In this document: positions 36,727 through 45,035 of the stretch, piece after piece
Position numbering within the stretch: position 1 is the stretch's first letter
How the letters are laid out: each line of letters opens with the position of its first letter
NCBI GenBank assembly: GCA_964400355.1
Contig: CAYNTO010000013.1
Span: forward strand, 1 to 64,000
Length of the DNA stretch: 64,000 nucleotides
DNA from: JACKAL01 sp964400355
GTDB lineage: Bacteria; Bdellovibrionota; Bdellovibrionia; Bdellovibrionales; JAGQZY01
Reading direction: 5' to 3'
Notes under the pieces: model-generated
Told to the model about the DNA's origin: nothing
The model's input: only the letters and a program-made list of their open reading frames with translations
The model's database searches: none
Position numbers and translations under genes: made by a program

Positions 36727-37062
36727 TTACTGTAAAAGTCGAAATTTTTCGCGGTCGATGCTCGCAATGTCTGAAAAGATGCGATTGGTGCTCGGGAATA
36801 CTAACGTTGTGGGCTTGCCGAGGTCTTCCCACTTGGTGCGAATGGTTTGAGCCGAGACGTCTTTCGTACCATCTACAAACAAAACGTGGCGCGCTGGAAA
36901 GTCGTTCACGCTCATGTGTAAAACGATCGATGGCGAAGCTTTGAGATCCTGGAAGTATTTTGTAATCTGAAAACGAGACAAGTAGTTGAGATAGTGAAAC
37001 CAACTATTTTTGGTGTCGGCATCCACAATCCACAGTTGATACTCGGAGCTCACCGGTTCCAC
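36727..37062 (-). CDS. Conserved-looking small protein between nusB and ppsR
   Basis: A 111-residue protein with no signal peptide or membrane segment. GTG start with GGGAGAG 7-8 nt upstream, 3 nt after the nusB stop, and ending 8 nt before ppsR. The tight packing and good ribosome-binding site support a real gene. Sequence (YQLWIVDADTKNSWFHYLNYL, HVLFVDGTKDVSAQ) shows alternating strands and helices but no family I recognise. Confidence 0.7.
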   Translation of the reverse strand: MEPVSSEYQLWIVDADTKNSWFHYLNYLSRFQITKYFQDLKASPSIVLHMSVNDFPARHVLFVDGTKDVSAQTIRTKWEDLGKPTTLVFPSTNRIFSDIASIDREKFRLLQ

Positions 37063-37065
37063 AAA

Positions 37066-37488
37066 TTAGCTCTCCCGCCGAACTTCAGTGGTGTATACTT
37101 TATCCAAGATTCCATTAATAAAACCTGGCGCATCGAGCGAGCTGTATTTTTTCGCAAGCTCTATCGCTTCATCGATCGCTACGACAGGCGGAGTGGGTGT
37201 TCGCAAAAAAAGCATTTCCGCGATACCCATGCGCAAGATGTTGAGATCTACCAGCGACAATCGACTCACACTCCAATTATTCGCATATTTTTCAATCAGA
37301 GCGTCGAGCGCCGAAAGATTTGTAGCGACTGTGACAATCAATTCTTTAGAATGAATCACATCCTGGTTATCAATGGACAAATATTTTTGATACAAATCAA
37401 AAAGCTCATCGAGGCTTTTTGTTTTTAGAAACTCTTTTTGGAAGAGGACTTGTAGAGCCAGTTCCCGAGATTGCCGCTTGTTCATCAT
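37066..37488 (-). CDS. nusB: Transcription antitermination factor NusB
   Basis: Binds boxA RNA with NusE (S10) in rRNA antitermination complexes. 140 residues, all-helical. Hallmarks are the start KRQSRELALQVLFQ, and the C-terminal VVAIDEAIELAKKYSSLDAPGFINGILDKV. ATG overlaps the nrdR stop by 4 nt. Together nrdR-nusB is a common arrangement. Confidence 0.96.
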   Translation of the reverse strand: MMNKRQSRELALQVLFQKEFLKTKSLDELFDLYQKYLSIDNQDVIHSKELIVTVATNLSALDALIEKYANNWSVSRLSLVDLNILRMGIAEMLFLRTPTPPVVAIDEAIELAKKYSSLDAPGFINGILDKVYTTEVRRES

Positions 37489-37931
37489 TCGATATTTCCT
37501 AACTGGCTCACAAAATCATTTAAATCATTAAAACTTTGATGCACGCTCGCAAATCGCACAGACGCTACTTGATCCACTTCCATAAGTCCTGAGAGCACGC
37601 GTAAACCGATATCGCGCGATGAAACCTCATCGGCAAACGATTTTTCAGCCCAATCCACGACAGATCTAACAATCTCTGAAAGTTGCTCTTTTGTCACGGG
37701 ACGCTTTACACAGGAGGCCTGAACACCCTTGAGAATTTTAGTCTTGGAAAACACCTCTCGGCGACCGTTTTTTTTGACCACCTTCGGCAGCGTCAAAATC
37801 AGCGATTCCTGGGTCGAAAAACGAAATTCACACTTCTCACACTCGCGGCGGCGGCGGGTGGTGAGGTTGTCATTCGAACTTCGCGTCTCGATGACTCTCA
37901 ATTGCTGGGAACTGCATTTGGGGCATTTCAT
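37485..37931 (-). CDS. nrdR: Transcriptional repressor NrdR
   Basis: Zinc- and ATP/dATP-binding repressor of ribonucleotide reductase genes. 148 residues: zinc ribbon CPKC at 3-6 and CEKC about 30 residues on, RRRRECEKCEFRFSTQE, followed by the ATP-cone (VVKKNGRREVFSKTKILKGV, KRPVTKEQL). The canonical start MKCPKC fixes the ATG at 37931, although no clear ribosome-binding site precedes it; the frame stays open to a TTG at 37979. First gene of nrdR-nusB-small gene-ppsR. Confidence 0.96.
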   Translation of the reverse strand: MKCPKCSSQQLRVIETRSSNDNLTTRRRRECEKCEFRFSTQESLILTLPKVVKKNGRREVFSKTKILKGVQASCVKRPVTKEQLSEIVRSVVDWAEKSFADEVSSRDIGLRVLSGLMEVDQVASVRFASVHQSFNDLNDFVSQLGNIE

Positions 37932-38025
37932 TTCGGGAGAAAAAATCTCATTAGAACAGCCTAAGGTCAAGGGTTTCAAACCCCGTTTTCTTGAACGTTT
38001 TTAAGTCCTTAATTACAATAGAGAG

Positions 38026-38664
38026 ATGACCAAGGGGTTTGTGCTCACATTGATTTTAGGCCTGTTTTTAAGCTGGGACGCCCGTGGTTCTGAGATCCGT
38101 TATACCGAGGAAGCGCCGCCACCTGCGACTGGGTGGGAGTCGGCTCTCAAGTTCTTTTCCAGGACACCCTCCTCGAATTCCGTTTCGACAGGCTATGGCG
38201 GATCTGCAGAGGTGGGCGATAGCGCCTTTTTCCTCGATCAAAGCTTTTACGTGAGCAACAAATACCTCAGTGACGGGGTACCCAGCCCGCGCTTTGGATT
38301 TAATGCCGGCTATGAGTGGGATGGCGATACATTTGGTAATGGCATCTACCTCAATTACGTCACTTTCGAGAAAAACAACCTCCAAGCTGAAAAGTTTTCA
38401 GTTTCCGGTGGCTTTTACTTTCCACGCATCGAAACTGGATTTCCTCTTTATGCCCGCGCCAATGTGGGATTGGGCTATTTCACCAATGATATCGACAACC
38501 GAGGCATGACCTTCGATTACAATGCGGGCGTTGGCATTCGTTTTTTCTCCTCGTCAGCATGGGTATTTAACTTGGAAATCGGATCCCGCAATCACACACG
38601 CCTATTGAAATCCGAGTCGGCACAAAGTATTATCGTCGGCTCAGGATTGGCGTTTACATTTTGA
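38026..38664 (+). CDS. Putative outer-membrane beta-barrel protein
   Basis: A 212-residue exported protein. Signal peptide MTKGFVLTLILGLFLSWDARGS. From about residue 55 it alternates hydrophobic and polar residues as in small barrels (FGFNAGYEWDGDTFGNGIYL, YARANVGLGYF, DYNAGVGIRFF), and it ends in Phe (GLAFTF), the outer-membrane sorting signal. Stop overlaps the rsmB TTG start. Function unknown. Confidence 0.75.
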   Translation: MTKGFVLTLILGLFLSWDARGSEIRYTEEAPPPATGWESALKFFSRTPSSNSVSTGYGGSAEVGDSAFFLDQSFYVSNKYLSDGVPSPRFGFNAGYEWDGDTFGNGIYLNYVTFEKNNLQAEKFSVSGGFYFPRIETGFPLYARANVGLGYFTNDIDNRGMTFDYNAGVGIRFFSSSAWVFNLEIGSRNHTRLLKSESAQSIIVGSGLAFTF

Positions 38665-39851
38665 AATATCACAGACATCTATTCGAGAAAACAGCTTCAA
38701 CTCTGGTGCAGATCTTTAACGAAGAGGCACCTGCTGACAAAGTTTTGGAAAAATTATTCAAAGAAAACAAAAAATGGGGCAAACGCGATCGTCAGTTTGT
38801 TGCAGAAACCGTATATGAGTGCGTGCGCTGGCGAGGATTGTACGAGTTTTTTCTCGCGCACGTCGCTGATGCGGCAACACTCATTGACGTGCACCTTCTG
38901 TGGAGCGAGCAGCCTCTTCCTGAATGGTCGCGCACGCGCATTTCTACAGCGGACCTCCGTGCGTTGGCCGAACGTGCGCCTGCGCATGTGCGTGCGTCCT
39001 ATCCTGAGTGGCTCTTTGCCCGTGCCGAACAAGAAATGGGCGCCACTATCTGGAATGCGTGCGCGATAGCGTTGAATGAACCCGCTCAAGTGGTTTTGCG
39101 GGCCAACACACTTAAGAAAACTCCTTCCGAGGTTGCCCAACTGTTGGTGAGCGAAGGTATAGATACCGAAGTGGTTCGCGGCGTGCCTGAAGCGCTGGTC
39201 CTGAAAAAGCGCGCCAATGTTTTTCGCACCGACGCCTTTCAGAATGGGTTTTTCGAAGTGCAAGATGCCAACAGCCAACGGGTTGGTTTACTATTAAATC
39301 CACAACCGGGCGAGCGCGTGATCGATGCGTGTGCAGGAGCCGGCGGAAAATCACTTCATTTGGCCGCACTGATGAAGAACAAGGGCAAGATCATCTCTAT
39401 GGATATTTACGAATCAAAGCTCGAAGAACTGCGCCGTCGCTCGCGCCGCGCGGGCGTGGATATCATCGAAACAAGAGTGATCGAGAGTACAAAAGCGATA
39501 AAACGTTTAGAGGAAAGCGCCGATGCGTTGCTGCTCGACGTGCCGTGCTCGGGCCTTGGAGTGCTCAAGCGCAATCCCGATAGCAAATGGAAAATGAACC
39601 CCGAAAAAATCGCAGGCCTACAGCAAACCCAGGCGCAAATTTTGAGTTCCTACTCAAGGATGGTCAAACCGGGCGGCCGCATGGTCTATTCAACATGCAG
39701 CATCCTCCCCTCCGAAAACCAACGCCAGATCGATGCATTTTTAAAAAACAATTCGTGGTGGGAAAAAGTGAGTGATCAAACCTTGTACCCACATGAAACC
39801 GGATTTGACGGCTTTTATCTGTGTTTGCTAAAACGCGCGCAGGCTCTATAG
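38661..39851 (+). CDS. RsmB-type 16S rRNA (cytosine-C5) methyltransferase
   Basis: NOL1/NOP2/Sun family SAM-dependent m5C methyltransferase. 396 residues: N-terminal NusB-like helical domain (STLVQIFNEEAPADKVLEKL), SAM site VIDACAGAGGKSLHLA, motif IV Cys in LDVPCSGLGVLKRNPD, and catalytic Cys in YSTCSILPSENQRQI. Domain order matches RsmB. The TTG start overlaps the previous stop (TTGA). Which rRNA cytosine it modifies cannot be read from sequence. Confidence 0.88.
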   Translation: MKYHRHLFEKTASTLVQIFNEEAPADKVLEKLFKENKKWGKRDRQFVAETVYECVRWRGLYEFFLAHVADAATLIDVHLLWSEQPLPEWSRTRISTADLRALAERAPAHVRASYPEWLFARAEQEMGATIWNACAIALNEPAQVVLRANTLKKTPSEVAQLLVSEGIDTEVVRGVPEALVLKKRANVFRTDAFQNGFFEVQDANSQRVGLLLNPQPGERVIDACAGAGGKSLHLAALMKNKGKIISMDIYESKLEELRRRSRRAGVDIIETRVIESTKAIKRLEESADALLLDVPCSGLGVLKRNPDSKWKMNPEKIAGLQQTQAQILSSYSRMVKPGGRMVYSTCSILPSENQRQIDAFLKNNSWWEKVSDQTLYPHETGFDGFYLCLLKRAQAL

Positions 39852-39895
39852 CATTGGTCGACCACTTGACGCCCATACTATATACCATTTCATAA

Positions 39896-40627
39896 TTACT
39901 GTAGGCGCATCATCTCCAGCAGTAAGATTCGATCCAGCTCTTCCAGCCACGGTGGAGAATCGACTAATTTTTCGCGCCGCTGTTCGCGAAGGTCGGTGGG
40001 CACAAATACAAACCGATACTCTTTGGTCACTCCGTTGGCGGCCAATACAAACAGCTCCTCGATGGCGCTGTTACCGATGGCGAGACCTCGTGTCGTCGTG
40101 CTCGTGCCATGGATAACAATATCTGTTGGCAGAATTTTTATTTTTTCGCGTTCGGCAATAGCTTGGTCAAATTCATTGGGGTAATCGATACGAAGGGATA
40201 TGTATTTTGGATCTCTGGCGACGCTTGCATCTTTTAAAGGATATATGCCTTCGGGAAACTGATTGTCATTGGCAGTCCGTTTTGGCAAGCCCGATCCAAT
40301 GGAAGCAAGCACCTCGTACTGTTGGACAAAGCGCGTGTCGGAGGCACTGTCACCCGCATAAACATAAACTTTCTTCTGGTCTTTAATATACAAAACGGTC
40401 ACATGATACGGGGGATAACTCAGGTTTTTTTGAACAAACGCTTTTTTTAGGCGTTTTTCGACCCTTGGAATGAGACTCTTCACTCGTTTATCTAATAATT
40501 TTTCTGATGTGGGGGTTTTGGAAGTGTGGCTGGTTAAGGACCAAACACCAAAAGCGATCCCAAAAATTAGGATCGCATAACCTCGCAAATTTCTAAGTAG
40601 AGTGGTTTTAAGGCCCGCGAATTTCAT
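39896..40627 (-). CDS. L,D-transpeptidase-like (YafK/DpaA-type) protein lacking the catalytic cysteine
   Basis: A 243-residue protein with an N-terminal membrane anchor (GYAILIFGIAFGVWSL). The C-terminal 170 residues follow the YkuD fold as in YafK/DpaA proteins: LYIKDQKKVYVYA, FPEGIYPLKD, DIVIHGTSTTTRGLAIGNSAIEELFVLA. In active members the stretch after IHG reads SVGC with the nucleophile Cys; here it is TRGLAIG, with Leu at that position and no Cys anywhere in the motif. His is retained. It is probably not an L,D-transpeptidase or amidase; binding or scaffold roles are possible. Overlaps the upstream lipoprotein gene by 20 nt. Confidence 0.75.
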   Translation of the reverse strand: MKFAGLKTTLLRNLRGYAILIFGIAFGVWSLTSHTSKTPTSEKLLDKRVKSLIPRVEKRLKKAFVQKNLSYPPYHVTVLYIKDQKKVYVYAGDSASDTRFVQQYEVLASIGSGLPKRTANDNQFPEGIYPLKDASVARDPKYISLRIDYPNEFDQAIAEREKIKILPTDIVIHGTSTTTRGLAIGNSAIEELFVLAANGVTKEYRFVFVPTDLREQRREKLVDSPPWLEELDRILLLEMMRLQ

Positions 40628-40997
40628 CCATCAACTTCAGCAAATCAATTTTTGTGTCGTCCATACGAATGCGGTCTACAAACGCGGTCATAGAGTTGTC
40701 GCACATGGCGACATCCTCGGACTTTACACATATAACGAACACGCTCGATGCGGTTCCCAGCTCCACCTGTTCAAAGGATGAACGAATAAATGTGGCGAGA
40801 TCTTTGTTTTGTTTGTCCATGTCTGCGAGATAGTCTTCTTTGGTGTACTTAGGAAAGTAAAAACCCTGACGCTTCCTTAGCGTTTCATGCAGACGACGAT
40901 TCTCCATGCCCCACACCTGGCGGAAATCGGCGAGAGTTTTATCGCGATGAGCACAACCCGCACTCAATAAAAATACTGCCAATAAAAGCCGCTGCAT
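40608..40997 (-). CDS. Small putative lipoprotein
   Basis: A 129-residue protein with a short lipoprotein signal peptide (MQRLLLAVFLLSAGC, lipobox Cys15). The mature region is helical and charged with two cysteines (VICVKSEDVAMC) that could pair. Its ATG overlaps the lysR stop by 1 nt, and its end overlaps the transpeptidase-like gene by 20 nt, so the three are one operon. No family recognised. Confidence 0.7.
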   Translation of the reverse strand: MQRLLLAVFLLSAGCAHRDKTLADFRQVWGMENRRLHETLRKRQGFYFPKYTKEDYLADMDKQNKDLATFIRSSFEQVELGTASSVFVICVKSEDVAMCDNSMTAFVDRIRMDDTKIDLLKLMDEIRGP

Positions 40998-41926
40998 TAG
41001 GACTTGGCTCCAGGCGTTCCCTTAACTTGCTGAGAAAGCGCGCGGTAGAAAACCTCGTGCATGCGTTTGTGATTTTCGTCACCCGCACTTTTTTTGAAAT
41101 AATAATACACGTTCATCGTATAGGAAAAATCCGACACCGGCACTGTAGAGAGTCGCCCAGAGCGCACATGCTTACGAATACTGTGTGCAGGCAAAAATCC
41201 CCATCCCAATCCCGATTCGAGAACACGCTTTAGTGTTCCCACATTCACGGTTTCAAAAACGGGCTCCAACTTTACACCTTTTGATTTCAAAGCAGAATTG
41301 AGCTCTTTTTCAAAGTTGGGATAACGCTCCATAATGTTCACAAACGGTTTCAATGCTAAATCTTGCACTTCGATGTCCTCAGGAAGATGAGAATCCTTTG
41401 TAGAACCTACAAGCCACATCTCATCCTGCATGAGTAATTTTTTCTCCGCGCCCTTCGGCTCCATTCCATATTCCACCACTGCATCCGGTAAAATCATGAT
41501 GTCCAGTTCACCTTTATCAAAGGCGCGAATCAAAGATTCACCATCGTCATAGCTCAAGTGCACAACCATCTTTGTATTATGTTTCAAAAACAATCCGATG
41601 ATAGGACTCACAATATAGAGTCCCAAAGAGTTTAAAGTCCCAATGCGAAAAGTGCCTTCGACTTCAACATTCATCGTCTGTATTGCAATCTGTGCTTGCT
41701 GAGAGAGTGCAAGGATGCGTTTAGCGTAGTCGAAAAGTATTTGCCCTTGTGCGGTTGCTTTGGCTTGGCGCGAGCCTCTTTGTAAAAGTTCTACGGCCAA
41801 CTCATCTTCCAAGTTACGAATTTGCTGACTCACGGCGGGCTGCGTGAGAAATAATTTCTCAGCGGCGGCCGTCATACTTCCCTCGCTGATCACAGTGCAA
41901 AATGTGGTGAGATGCTGAAAATTCAT
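40997..41926 (-). CDS. LysR-family transcriptional regulator
   Basis: A 309-residue LTTR: N-terminal winged helix-turn-helix (FQHLTTFCTVISEGSMTAAAE, LTQPAVSQQIRNLE) at 1-60 and a two-lobed effector domain. It is divergent from the subtilase lipoprotein gene with a T-N11-A palindrome between them (41953-41969), and heads an operon with the lipoprotein and L,D-transpeptidase-like genes. The effector cannot be assigned. Confidence 0.93.
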   Translation of the reverse strand: MNFQHLTTFCTVISEGSMTAAAEKLFLTQPAVSQQIRNLEDELAVELLQRGSRQAKATAQGQILFDYAKRILALSQQAQIAIQTMNVEVEGTFRIGTLNSLGLYIVSPIIGLFLKHNTKMVVHLSYDDGESLIRAFDKGELDIMILPDAVVEYGMEPKGAEKKLLMQDEMWLVGSTKDSHLPEDIEVQDLALKPFVNIMERYPNFEKELNSALKSKGVKLEPVFETVNVGTLKRVLESGLGWGFLPAHSIRKHVRSGRLSTVPVSDFSYTMNVYYYFKKSAGDENHKRMHEVFYRALSQQVKGTPGAKS

Positions 41927-41952
41927 AAAATCCCCTTCCGATATTTTTCCAT

Positions 41953-41969
41953 TATAAGATTTTCTTATA
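41953..41969. promoter_or_regulatory. LysR-type operator candidate
   Basis: TATAAG-N5-CTTATA, a perfect 6-bp inverted repeat containing T-N11-A (41955 and 41967), the standard LTTR box. It is 27 bp upstream of the lysR ATG and in the divergent region shared with the subtilase gene. Confidence 0.6.
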
Positions 41970-42064
41970 GTAAGTGTAACTTTATTTTTATTGCTCGACC
42001 TTAGTGGCCTGTTTTAGTTTGCACTCACTCAGAAGTACTGGGGCATTTGATTTTGGGGGGATTG

Positions 42065-43918
42065 ATGGGGAGACTGCTAAACGTTACAGCGATTCTAGTT
42101 ATAGCAACGAGCACTTTGCACTGCGCTAAGAATAGAAGTTATGGAGCCAAGGCAGCTCCCTCATCAACTAATGAGTTGGGGCTCATCGTACAAACCACGC
42201 CCGCTCAATTAGATTCTCTCGTCGACAACAATCCACAAGTCACAGTCCGTGCGCTCAGTGCCAATCGCGGCATTTTTGAATTGAGCAATATTTCCGTATC
42301 TGCAGCTCAAAGCATCTCGAGCACTCCGGTTGTTAAGAATGAATTCTTTCAGGGAATTAAAAAGAGCAAAGCGCAAAAACTTTCCCTATCTCATCTTGCC
42401 AAGAATACCAGTCCAGATGCGGTGGCTGCCCTTCAGACGTGCTTTCCATCGCCCACAGCTCCATCCATGCAAGTGGACATTAGCTACAATCCCACCACTC
42501 TTACTATCGAATTGGGCGAAGAGGTTACTATCTCCGCAATCGGCGCATCGAACTTAGGCGCACCTACCACCCCTGAAGCGACACCGGAAGTGACTCCACA
42601 GACACCTGCGCCGGCAGCTCCTGTGGCGCCAGAAGGTGATCTCGACAAGTTGCAATTTGCAGGCAAAGAGAGAGACGACACCGCCGCTCCTGCCGCAGAC
42701 GCAACTGCTGATAAAAAAGAAGATGTGAGAATTCTTTGGGATATTCGCCCTCCAGGATTTTCTGAGCAAGCCTTTGCGACCGGTATCGGCGCCTCACAAA
42801 AATTCACTCCCGACAGTGTTGGACTGTACCAAATTGCCGTTGTCGCTCAGGACAAAGATTTAAGCTGCTCGGTAACCGTAGTACCATTGCTCGTAACTTC
42901 AAATCCGGAGCTCACAACAACCGTACCAGCGCTCACACATCCAGAGGATCTCTCTTTATTCACTCATTTAGGATACGTTCATGCCAAAGAGGCCTGGGAA
43001 AAAGCCACTGGTAAAGATATCGTTATCGCTGTTCTCGATTCCGGCGTTAATTATAACCACATGGGTATTCGCCAGAACATTGCGACTAAAACAAATGAAG
43101 CAATTGACGGCAACGACGACGATGGAAATGGTCTTGCCGATGACAATGTGGGCTGGGACTTTATTAGTAACGATCGCTTTCCGTTCGATGATGACGGGCA
43201 TGGTAGTCACGTGGCAGGCTTAGTGGCCTCTCCAGTTTTGGGTGTTGCGCCAGAGGCAAAAATTCTCCCCGTGAAAGTTTTGAATGCGGCAGGATCTTCC
43301 GACATGGGTACAGTGATCGCTGGTATTTACTATGCGGTGGATAGCGGTGCACGCATCATCAATGCGTCTTTGGGTTTTGACAATGCCTCCGCCGTTCCAG
43401 CACCATTGCTTGAGGCTGTGGAATATGCCCGCAGCAAAAATGTGATCTTTTTGGCAGCAGCCGGAAATGGTGACGATACGGGGCTGGGTTTCGACATCAA
43501 AACCCGTCCTACCTACCCCGCCTCCTTCGGTTTGGACAATATGATCGCGGTCGGAGCAACAGCGCTTAATGAAATCACGAGCTACTCTAATTTTAACAAC
43601 GAGCTTGTACACGTTGCAGCTCCCGGTGGTAACGAAAAGGAGTTTGTGGTTTCACTATCAACGACGAACCCGGCCAACTCGCCCCTCGCGGGACAAGCGG
43701 GTACATCTATGGCCTGCCCAGTGACGGCAGGAGTTGTTGCTCTCATGTTGAGTGCTGACAAAACGAACATGCCGCCCAAGCAAATTCGCCAAATATTAAT
43801 GGATACCGGCGATGAGTTGCCGTCTCTCCTTGGCAAAACGGTGTCTGGCCGCCAGGTGAATGCTCAAAGTGCACTCAAGGCTGTCCTCGACCTTCAGCCA
43901 GCCGCCATTCAATTGTAA
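42065..43918 (+). CDS. Subtilase (S8) lipoprotein
   Basis: A 617-residue secreted serine protease. Signal peptide with lipobox TLHC at 20-23 (Cys23), so it should be a lipoprotein. About 60-290 is a low-conservation region with a Pro/Ala/Thr-rich linker (about 166-200). The S8 domain at about 305-610 has the full triad: Asp in AVLDSGVNYNH, His in DGHGSHVAGL and Ser in GTSMACPVTAG, with oxyanion Asn in AAAGNGDD. Start ATG 42065 follows a GGGGGG stretch; in-frame TTG 42047 is the alternative. Divergent from lysR and probably under its control (inference). Confidence 0.92.
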   Translation: MGRLLNVTAILVIATSTLHCAKNRSYGAKAAPSSTNELGLIVQTTPAQLDSLVDNNPQVTVRALSANRGIFELSNISVSAAQSISSTPVVKNEFFQGIKKSKAQKLSLSHLAKNTSPDAVAALQTCFPSPTAPSMQVDISYNPTTLTIELGEEVTISAIGASNLGAPTTPEATPEVTPQTPAPAAPVAPEGDLDKLQFAGKERDDTAAPAADATADKKEDVRILWDIRPPGFSEQAFATGIGASQKFTPDSVGLYQIAVVAQDKDLSCSVTVVPLLVTSNPELTTTVPALTHPEDLSLFTHLGYVHAKEAWEKATGKDIVIAVLDSGVNYNHMGIRQNIATKTNEAIDGNDDDGNGLADDNVGWDFISNDRFPFDDDGHGSHVAGLVASPVLGVAPEAKILPVKVLNAAGSSDMGTVIAGIYYAVDSGARIINASLGFDNASAVPAPLLEAVEYARSKNVIFLAAAGNGDDTGLGFDIKTRPTYPASFGLDNMIAVGATALNEITSYSNFNNELVHVAAPGGNEKEFVVSLSTTNPANSPLAGQAGTSMACPVTAGVVALMLSADKTNMPPKQIRQILMDTGDELPSLLGKTVSGRQVNAQSALKAVLDLQPAAIQL

Positions 43919-43953
43919 TTACACAGATTTATCTCGTCATGTAGACTGTCTGC

Positions 43954-44676
43954 ATGACGAAATTATCTGTTTTTACACTGATCGCGCTTTTCACGACATT
44001 GGCACATGGAAAGCAATTCTCCAACTCTTACGTAAGCTTTAACTTACCCCCCAACTGGAACTGTAAAGTTGCAGGCACCGAGTGGGTGTGCCGAAGCTCA
44101 AACAACGATCAAGCCAAGCAGGCCATCATTGTTCTTACCGCGAAAGAAGTTGGTCCCAATGATAACTTCGCCTACTACAACCAATACTTAAAAGTGCCAA
44201 AGACGCCCAAACATCGTGACGGCACTGTGGCTACTACATCAAAGGTACAGCATTTAAAAACAGTGCAGATTTCCAATCACCCTTGGGTCGACGGACTTCA
44301 CCTCGGTAGCTTACTCCCCAACTTTTATTCGCGCTATTTAGTGACGATCAAAGAAAAGATCGCGGTACTTGTCACGTTCAGCGCCAAAAAAGAATTTTAC
44401 ACGCTTTACAGCAAACATTTCTTCGAAGCCATCAATAGCTTACGCGTGACCGCAACGGCCGGGAAAAAATACGGCCAAGGAACACTCAAAGGTCCAACGG
44501 AAGCCCTCGGCGGTTTGGATATGCCACAAGATATGGATACAGGTGAAGGTGGCGAGATGATCGGCGAAGACGGCAGCGGAGGAAAAGGCAAAAACTCCAA
44601 CATGCTCCTCTATGGCGCGGCCCTGCTGTTGATCGGTGGAGCGTCGTTCTTCCTCATCAAAAAACGTCGTAAATAA
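43954..44676 (+). CDS. Secreted protein with C-terminal membrane anchor
   Basis: A 240-residue protein: signal peptide 1-19 (TLAHG), a globular region starting SNSYVSFNLPPNWNCKVAGTEW, with two Cys (likely disulfide), similar in style to PsbP-like/DUF1795 domains, then a Gly/Asp-rich linker and a C-terminal hydrophobic helix plus basic tail (LLYGAALLLIGGASFFLIKKRRK). This LPXTG-like tail architecture fits a single-pass anchor with the domain in the periplasm. Followed by an intrinsic terminator. No function assigned. Confidence 0.72.
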   Translation: MTKLSVFTLIALFTTLAHGKQFSNSYVSFNLPPNWNCKVAGTEWVCRSSNNDQAKQAIIVLTAKEVGPNDNFAYYNQYLKVPKTPKHRDGTVATTSKVQHLKTVQISNHPWVDGLHLGSLLPNFYSRYLVTIKEKIAVLVTFSAKKEFYTLYSKHFFEAINSLRVTATAGKKYGQGTLKGPTEALGGLDMPQDMDTGEGGEMIGEDGSGGKGKNSNMLLYGAALLLIGGASFFLIKKRRK

Positions 44677-44704
44677 AAAGAGTGCCCATCAGGGCGGCTC
44701 TTTT
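44677..44704 (+). terminator. Intrinsic terminator
   Basis: AAAAGAG-T-GCCC, 4-nt loop, GGGC-G-GCTCTTTT directly after the stop at 44676. Stem with one mismatch, flanked by A and T runs. Confidence 0.85.
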
Positions 44705-44713
44705 GAGCGGACC

Positions 44714-44857
44714 GGCTGTGAATTGGATTTGGGATTTTGATAGATTCCATTTCGAAGACACAGCTCCTGCTTCGCTGCAACCCCTGCGGGGACGCTTCCG
44801 CTTTGCAGAGGTCTCCGAAATGGAATCTATCAAAAATCCCAAATTCAATTCACAGCC
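44714..44857 (+). repeat. Foldback element copy 1: conserved 73-nt core in 35-nt complementary arms
   Basis: The whole 144-nt stretch is an imperfect palindrome. Left arm 44714-44754 and right arm 44816-44857 pair over 40 of 41 positions with one 1-nt bulge. The core 44749-44821 starts ATTTCG and ends CGAAAT, and contains an inner CTGCAA/TTGCAG stem (44775-44780, 44803-44808) around a CCCC-TGC-GGGG hairpin. It shares 69 of 73 core positions with copy 2 read on the opposite strand; outer arms are unrelated to copy 2's. Confidence 0.9.
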
Positions 44858-45035
44858 TCCACGAACTAAGAATATCGCTAGCGGACATTTTCATTTCCCC
44901 ATGGAGTAGCTACAAACTACCATCAACAACCTCCCACTTTTACCGCCTCAACCTCTCATCAAAGAGCGCAGCGACTTTTATTCTCCTCCCCCACCCCAAA
45001 GAGCAAGGTTACCTTTCCTTCTCCGAAATACCTCC

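Noticed and set aside
36718..37003. N-terminal extension of PpsR to 375 residues
   Set aside because: The extension overlaps the 111-residue gene in another frame, and the DUF299 start with a ribosome-binding site is at 36718.
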